Source of the DNA: Sphingopyxis sp.
Lineage (GTDB): Bacteria > Pseudomonadota > Alphaproteobacteria > Sphingomonadales > Sphingomonadaceae
DNA: 16,922 nt
Assembly: GCA_012035435.1 (NCBI GenBank)
Contig: JAAUPH010000016.1
Span: 1-16,922 of the forward strand
Reading direction: 5' to 3'
Each line of letters starts with the position of its first letter. Positions within the stretch are counted from its first letter, which is position 1. The position numbers were made by a program, and so were the translations under genes. The notes below the pieces were generated by a model that worked only from the letters and a program-made list of their open reading frames with translations, made no database searches and was not told the origin of the DNA. Below are positions 12,947 through 16,922 of this stretch, piece by piece.

Positions 12947-13900
12947 CTAAACGCGCAATTCATCGACCAGTTCCCGCATATCCGGCGGAATCGCGCTGTC
13001 ACAGCCAATTTCTTGTCCTGTTACGGGATGGATAAAGCCCAAATGTGCGGCATGCAACGCTTGGCGTGCAAAACCCAATTGGCGCGCCACCTCGCCCACC
13101 ACGCGGCGCGTGCGGCCATAGGCAGGATCGCCGACCAGCGGATGGCCGATGTGCGTCATGTGAACCCGCACCTGATGCGTGCGTCCGGTCTCCAGCGTGC
13201 ATTCGACCAGCGTCGATTCGCGCAGCGCCTCGACCGTACGATAATGGGTGACGGCGCGCTTGCCGCGATCGGCATCGACCACCGCCATTTTCTTGCGATT
13301 GGTGGTGGAGCGAGCCAGCGCGGCGTCGACCGAGCCCGCAAGCGGCATCATCCGGCCCGCGACCACCGCCAGATAGCGGCGGTCGATGCTGTGAACCGCG
13401 AATTGTTTCGCGAGGCCGGTATGCGCACGGTCATGCTTGGCCGCGACGATCAGCCCGCTGGTGTCCTTGTCGATCCGGTGGACGATGCCGGGCCGTGCGA
13501 CCCCGCCGATGCCCGACAACTGGCCGTCGCAATGGTGCAGCAGCGCGTTGACCAGTGTCCCGTCGGCATTGCCCGCCGCCGGGTGGACGACCATCCCCGC
13601 CGGCTTGTCGACCACAATCAGATGCTCGTCCTCAAACGCGATCACCAGGCCCATATCCTGCGCCACATTGTGCGCAGGCGCAGCGACTGGAATGCGTAGC
13701 GTCAGCGTCTCGGCGCACCCGGTTTTGGCCGAAGGATCCCACAGGATCGTGCCATTGGCCTGCGTCACTCGCCCGCCCTTGATCAATGTCTTGACCCGCT
13801 CGCGCGACAGCTGCGGCAGCGCGGCCGACAGTGCGCGGTCCAGCCGCTCGCTTGCGGCATCGGCGTCCAGCGCCACGGTTATGATGTCGTCCCCCTCCAT
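12947..13900 (-). CDS. rluD: Ribosomal large-subunit pseudouridine synthase, RluD-type
   Basis: This 317-residue RluA-family enzyme isomerises specific uridines of 23S rRNA. An S4 RNA-binding domain covers about 18-80 (ERLDRALSAA, LIKGGRV). The catalytic domain carries IVVDKPAGMVVHPA (95-108) and HRIDKDTSGL with catalytic Asp144, then ETGRTHQVRVHM and HPLVGDPAYG. Length and the S4 domain point to RluD, though RluC-like specificity is not excluded. The ATG at 13900 has no clear Shine-Dalgarno upstream; a sigma-32-like promoter ends about nine bases before it, so the transcript may be leaderless. It is the first gene of a probable rluD-rpoH operon and divergent from the ChpT-like gene, with 107 bases between the starts. 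Confidence 0.92.
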   Translation of the reverse strand: MEGDDIITVALDADAASERLDRALSAALPQLSRERVKTLIKGGRVTQANGTILWDPSAKTGCAETLTLRIPVAAPAHNVAQDMGLVIAFEDEHLIVVDKPAGMVVHPAAGNADGTLVNALLHHCDGQLSGIGGVARPGIVHRIDKDTSGLIVAAKHDRAHTGLAKQFAVHSIDRRYLAVVAGRMMPLAGSVDAALARSTTNRKKMAVVDADRGKRAVTHYRTVEALRESTLVECTLETGRTHQVRVHMTHIGHPLVGDPAYGRTRRVVGEVARQLGFARQALHAAHLGFIHPVTGQEIGCDSAIPPDMRELVDELRV

Positions 13901-13908
13901 CGCGTCCG

Positions 13909-13936
13909 ATGTGGGAAGCGAGTTGGGGCTTTCAAG
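13909..13936 (-). promoter_or_regulatory. Sigma-32-like promoter upstream of rluD-rpoH
   Basis: On the minus strand CTTGAAA (13936-13930) is an exact match to the classical sigma-32 -35. Thirteen bases on, TCCCACAT (13916-13909) agrees with the -10 CCCCATNT at five of its seven defined positions. Transcription would start almost at the rluD ATG. If used, RpoH would activate its own operon. Confidence 0.5.
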
Positions 13937-13948
13937 GGAGCTTCACCC

Positions 13949-13977
13949 TTGCCCCGCGGAATCGGCTGGCCTAGGGC
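13949..13977 (+). promoter_or_regulatory. Possible promoter of the ChpT-like gene
   Basis: TTGCCC (13949-13954) and TAGGGC (13972-13977) are 17 bases apart. They give a short leader with AGGGA (13997-14001) six bases before the ATG at 14008. The match is moderate. Confidence 0.35.
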
Positions 13978-14007
13978 CACGAAGCCTTATCATCGCAGGG
14001 ACCAACC

Positions 14008-14652
14008 ATGACCATCGACCGCGTCGAATTTGCCAGCCTGCTTGCCTCGCGCCTGTGCCATGATCTCTTGAGCCCCGTCGGCGCCTTTGCCAATGGCCTT
14101 GAACTGCTCGCCGATGAACAGGACCCGGCGATGCGTGCGCGCTGCCTCGAACTGCTCGATCAAAGCGCGCGGACGTCGGCAAATAAGCTCAAATTCTTCC
14201 GTCTTGCCTTTGGTTCGGCGGGCGGTTTTGGCGAATTGATCCCGCCCGGCGAAGCGCGCGCGGCGATTGAAGGGATTATTGGCGACACCCGCCCGATCAC
14301 GCTCAACTGGATGATCGGCGATGAACCGCTGCCCAAACCGGCGGTCAAGATCATTCTCAATCTGGCGCTGCTGCTCGTCGACGCGCTCGTGCGCGGCGGC
14401 CGGCTGGACATCGGCTGTGAAAAGCGGGGCGACAGCATCGAAATCGCGCTGCATGTAGAGGCCGAGCGCATTTTCCTCGATGCCGATGTCGAACGCATCC
14501 TGACCCATGGCGTTGCCGCTGGCGACATGACCTCGCGCACATCGCCCGCTGTGCTGGTCCAGGCGGTGGCGGCCGACAATGCGGGCAAGGTCATGCTGGC
14601 GCGCGAAACGCCGACGTCTTTGCTCGTCGGCGCGGTGATTTCGGGCGGCTAA
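14008..14652 (+). CDS. chpT: ChpT-like histidine phosphotransferase
   Basis: This 214-residue protein resembles ChpT, which relays phosphate from the hybrid kinase CckA to CtrA and CpdR in alphaproteobacteria. His18 in RLCHDLLSPVGAFANGLELL is the probable phosphorylated residue on the first helix of a two-helix dimerisation region (about 8-70). The rest is a degenerate HATPase-like fold that lacks the N, G1 and G2 ATP-binding boxes, as in known ChpT. AGGGA six bases upstream supports the start. The CheA-like gene begins about 75 bases after the stop, so the two may share a transcript. A chemotaxis-specific variant of the family is an alternative, given that neighbour. Confidence 0.82.
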   Translation: MTIDRVEFASLLASRLCHDLLSPVGAFANGLELLADEQDPAMRARCLELLDQSARTSANKLKFFRLAFGSAGGFGELIPPGEARAAIEGIIGDTRPITLNWMIGDEPLPKPAVKIILNLALLLVDALVRGGRLDIGCEKRGDSIEIALHVEAERIFLDADVERILTHGVAAGDMTSRTSPAVLVQAVAADNAGKVMLARETPTSLLVGAVISGG

Positions 14653-14726
14653 GCTCGGTACAGTAAATCGCTCTTTAACCATTCCGGGGCAAAGCAGGCA
14701 CAACAGCTGCGTTGCGGATGGGACAG

Positions 14727-16601
14727 ATGGACGAACTGCTTACCGATTTTCTGAGCGAAACTGGCGAAATGCTGGCCGAAATCGCCGGCGCCTTGGTCGC
14801 ATGGGAAGCCAATCCGGCGGATCAGGACCGGCTCGATGCCATTTTCCGTTTTGTCCACACGGTCAAGGGCAGCTCCAGCTTTCTGACGCTGCCGCGCGTC
14901 ACCGCGCTGGCGCATGCTGCCGAAGATGCGCTCGACATGGTCCGCCGGGGCAACCGCGCGGCGGACCGCGGTCTCGTTTCGGGTGTCCTCGCGATCATCG
15001 ACCGGCTGACCGATCTGACCGAGACCATCGGCGCGCAGGGCGCTGAACCGGCGGGCGACGACAGCGACGTGATCCAGGCGCTGCATATGGTCGCGGGAAC
15101 GGCGGCCGCGGCAGTCCAATCGACCGGTGCCGAAGACCGCGAGATCGACACCAGCGATGCGAATTTGAATCAGGCGCTCGCGGGCTGGCGCTCGATCCGC
15201 GTGCCTCTGCCGCTGCTCGACAGTGTGATGACCGGGGTCACCGACATGGTGCTCGCCCGCAACGAATTTTCGCGCATGCTGCGCGACAAGGTGCGCGATC
15301 CGCAGGTGGCGGCGGCTTTTGATCGCCTCTCGGAATCTGTCGCCACCATGCGCCAGTCGGTCAGCCAGATGCGGATGCAGCGCGTCGAGCGCCTGTTCGC
15401 TCCGCTGCCGCGCATCGTTCGCGACATTGCCGCCGAACTCGGCAAACAGGCCCAGCTGATAACTGCGGGCGGCGAGGTGGAACTCGACCGCGAGATGATC
15501 GAAAATATCCGCGATCCGCTGACTCACATCATACGCAACGCCATCGACCACGGGCTCGAAAGTCCCGAAGAGCGCGAGGCATTGGGCAAGCCCCGTTGCG
15601 GCACATTGCGGATTACCGCGCGGCAGTCGGGCAATCGGATCGACATCATCTTTGGTGACGATGGCCGCGGTATCTCCGTCGACAAAGTGGTCGCCAAAGC
15701 CATCGCCTCAGGCGTGGTGAGCGAAAGCGATGTCGCCGCCATGACACCAAAGGAAAGGCTGGACCTCATCTTTGCTCCCGGCCTGTCGACCGCGGACAAG
15801 GTGAGCGCCTTGTCCGGCCGCGGTGTCGGCATGGATATTGTGAAATCGAACCTTGAACGCATTGGCGGCGTGATCGACCTGGAAAACCGCCCGGGTAACG
15901 GCCTCAGGATCGAATTGCGCGTACCCATGACGCTGACGATCATTTCGGGCCTGCTGGTTTCTGCTCACCGACAGCAATTTGCCGTGCCGCGCAGCGTGGT
16001 GCGCGAAATCTTGCTCGAAGACAATGAAGCCGTTCGGATCGAAAGCGTTGGCGGCGCCGAATATGCCACGGTGCGTGGTGAGCGGCTCGCGTTAATCCGT
16101 TTGGAAATGGCGCTGGGCCAACCCATGCCTGAATCGGGCGACGACCGCTCGCTCATCCTGGTGCGGCTCAGCCAGTCGCGCTGCTACGCACTCAGCGTCG
16201 CTGCGGTGCATGATCATGAAGAACTGGTGATCAAGCCGGCCGCCCCGGCGATATTGGCCACCGGGCTCTATGCCGGAACCACGCTGCCCGACAGTGGGCG
16301 TCCGGTGCTGCTGCTCGATCCGATGGCCTTGCCGCAGGTGCTCGGTGTCGATGTCGATGTGGCCTATGCCGACACCGCTGTTGTTGCCGCCGCCGACCAA
16401 ACCGCCCTCGGTGATCAACTGCTGCTCTTCCGCGACTATGCCGGCACCACGCGGGCGATCCCGCTCGCTGCGATCGATCGGCTCGACGATGTCGATGCGG
16501 CGTGGTTCTTCGTTTCGGCGGGCCGCGTTTTATGTCCCGGATCGACGGCACAATCTTGCCGGTCTTTGCCGCCGAACTTCCGCAAAGCGAAGGCCGGGTA
16601 A
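14727..16601 (+). CDS. cheA: CheA-type chemotaxis kinase, frame broken near the end
   Basis: This CheA-like histidine kinase has an N-terminal Hpt domain with phosphorylatable His44 (RFVHTVKGSSS). There is no evident CheY/CheB-binding P2 domain. A dimerisation helix pair and the HATPase domain follow: N box HIIRNAIDHGLESPEE, G1 DDGRGIS, G2 GRGVGMDIVKSNLERIGG. A CheW-like domain starts at MTLTIISGLLV. Near 16530 homology stops in this frame: the last 22 residues (CPGSTAQS to KAKAG) are unlike CheA, whereas another frame continues with CheW-like sequence. I prefer the ATG at 14727 (MDELLTDFLSE); an ATG at 14718 and a TTG at 14712 are in frame upstream. Confidence is high for the kinase and low for the C-terminal end. 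Confidence 0.88.
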   Translation: MDELLTDFLSETGEMLAEIAGALVAWEANPADQDRLDAIFRFVHTVKGSSSFLTLPRVTALAHAAEDALDMVRRGNRAADRGLVSGVLAIIDRLTDLTETIGAQGAEPAGDDSDVIQALHMVAGTAAAAVQSTGAEDREIDTSDANLNQALAGWRSIRVPLPLLDSVMTGVTDMVLARNEFSRMLRDKVRDPQVAAAFDRLSESVATMRQSVSQMRMQRVERLFAPLPRIVRDIAAELGKQAQLITAGGEVELDREMIENIRDPLTHIIRNAIDHGLESPEEREALGKPRCGTLRITARQSGNRIDIIFGDDGRGISVDKVVAKAIASGVVSESDVAAMTPKERLDLIFAPGLSTADKVSALSGRGVGMDIVKSNLERIGGVIDLENRPGNGLRIELRVPMTLTIISGLLVSAHRQQFAVPRSVVREILLEDNEAVRIESVGGAEYATVRGERLALIRLEMALGQPMPESGDDRSLILVRLSQSRCYALSVAAVHDHEELVIKPAAPAILATGLYAGTTLPDSGRPVLLLDPMALPQVLGVDVDVAYADTAVVAAADQTALGDQLLLFRDYAGTTRAIPLAAIDRLDDVDAAWFFVSAGRVLCPGSTAQSCRSLPPNFRKAKAG

Positions 16602-16922
16602 AGATGCTGCGCATCGCCGATGGCGAAACGCTGATCTGTTATCCGGTGGAAGCGGTGCTGGATATCGTCCGGCGGCCGACATCAATGCGGCCCGCGGCCG
16701 AGCCGGGGCTGGTCCTTGGCACGGTTCTGGTCGGCGATATGCCGGTTGATCTGGTCGATTGCTTCTGGCTGATGAGCCAGCTTGGCTATGATCAGATCAG
16801 CGAGGCTTTTGCAAAACCGCTGTGCCGCGTTGTTGGCGAAAGCGAGGGCTGGGCGCGCAGCTTCCTTGCGCCCATGCTGGAACTGGCGGGCTACCGCGTT
16901 GCCATTGGCGCGCCCGGCGCGG
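16532..16922 (+). CDS. cheA: CheA C-terminal part (CheW-like and receiver), other frame, partial
   Basis: Reading from ATG 16532 in the frame one base behind the cheA frame gives MSRIDGTILPVFAAELPQ, then VKMLRIADGETLICYPVEAV, and DLVDCFWLMSQLGYDQ. This completes a second CheW-like domain begun before 16530. From about residue 90 a response-regulator receiver domain begins (VVGESEGWARSFLAPMLELA, then GYRVAIGAPGA) and runs off the window. The segment has no ribosome-binding site of its own. It is best viewed as the tail of cheA separated by a one-base frameshift, either real or a sequencing error. A separately translated product is a less likely alternative. Confidence 0.7.
   Translation, partial: MSRIDGTILPVFAAELPQSEGRVKMLRIADGETLICYPVEAVLDIVRRPTSMRPAAEPGLVLGTVLVGDMPVDLVDCFWLMSQLGYDQISEAFAKPLCRVVGESEGWARSFLAPMLELAGYRVAIGAPGA

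Noticed and set aside
14649..15551. Minus-strand open frame of 300 codons opposite cheA
   Set aside because: Antisense to the Hpt and kinase domains of CheA, with no ribosome-binding site or motif.
16521..16540. Programmed -1 ribosomal frameshift in cheA
   Set aside because: The bases CGC GTT TTA TGT do not form a canonical X XXY YYZ slippery heptamer, and I did not find an evident downstream stimulatory stem-loop. A mutation or sequencing error is simpler.
1..16922. CRISPR array, tRNA, rRNA, intact insertion sequence or prophage
   Set aside because: I saw no regularly spaced direct repeats, tRNA-like clover sequences, rRNA motifs, transposase or integrase genes.

Overview
The window is GC-rich chromosomal DNA that looks like an alphaproteobacterium of the order Sphingomonadales. 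That assignment is an inference from protein style, from a ChpT-type phosphotransferase next to a CheA-like kinase, from an RpoH gene next to an RluD-type gene, and from dispersed GC-rich palindromes of a type I remember from sphingomonads. No database search was possible.

Layout. Positions 1-3400 (minus strand): a three-gene fatty-acid oxidation cluster running acyl-CoA dehydrogenase (LCAD type), thiolase, SDR 3-hydroxyacyl-CoA dehydrogenase. A 78-bp near-perfect palindrome lies between the first two genes, a composite hairpin repeat lies between the last two, and a possible MerR/LiuR-like operator lies upstream. Positions 3550-5040 (minus): RNase D followed closely by a small I78-type inhibitor lipoprotein. 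Divergent from these, 5134-6915 (plus) is aspartyl-tRNA synthetase. Positions 6927-8676 (plus): a toxin-antitoxin pair (ribbon-helix-helix antitoxin and PIN-domain VapC toxin) whose probable operator covers the antitoxin start codon, with an alpha/beta hydrolase start overlapping the toxin stop. Positions 8724-10928 (plus): a PPK2-family kinase, a REP-like palindrome, a 46-residue DUF2256 zinc-ribbon-like protein, a protein with a zinc-finger-like N-terminus and a C-terminal J domain, and a small exported protein with a structured mRNA leader. Positions 10968-13900 (minus): mtgA, a hairpin-rich repeat region, rpoH and rluD; a sigma-32-like promoter lies in front of rluD. Positions 14008-16922 (plus): a ChpT-like histidine phosphotransferase and a CheA-type kinase whose reading frame breaks near 16530. 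The second CheW-like domain and the beginning of a receiver domain continue in another frame to the window edge.

Two themes run through the window. First, several genes (aspS, rnd, the antitoxin, ppk2, the J-domain gene, mtgA and possibly rluD) lack a convincing Shine-Dalgarno sequence but carry a -10-like hexamer about 6-8 bases before the ATG, which suggests leaderless transcripts. Second, intergenic spaces hold several families of hairpin repeats, including two diverged copies of one element about 11 kb apart in opposite orientation. Most genes are ordinary housekeeping genes. The least conventional items are the palindrome in the beta-oxidation operon, the mosaic antitoxin, the possible heat-shock autoregulation of rluD-rpoH, and the split cheA.
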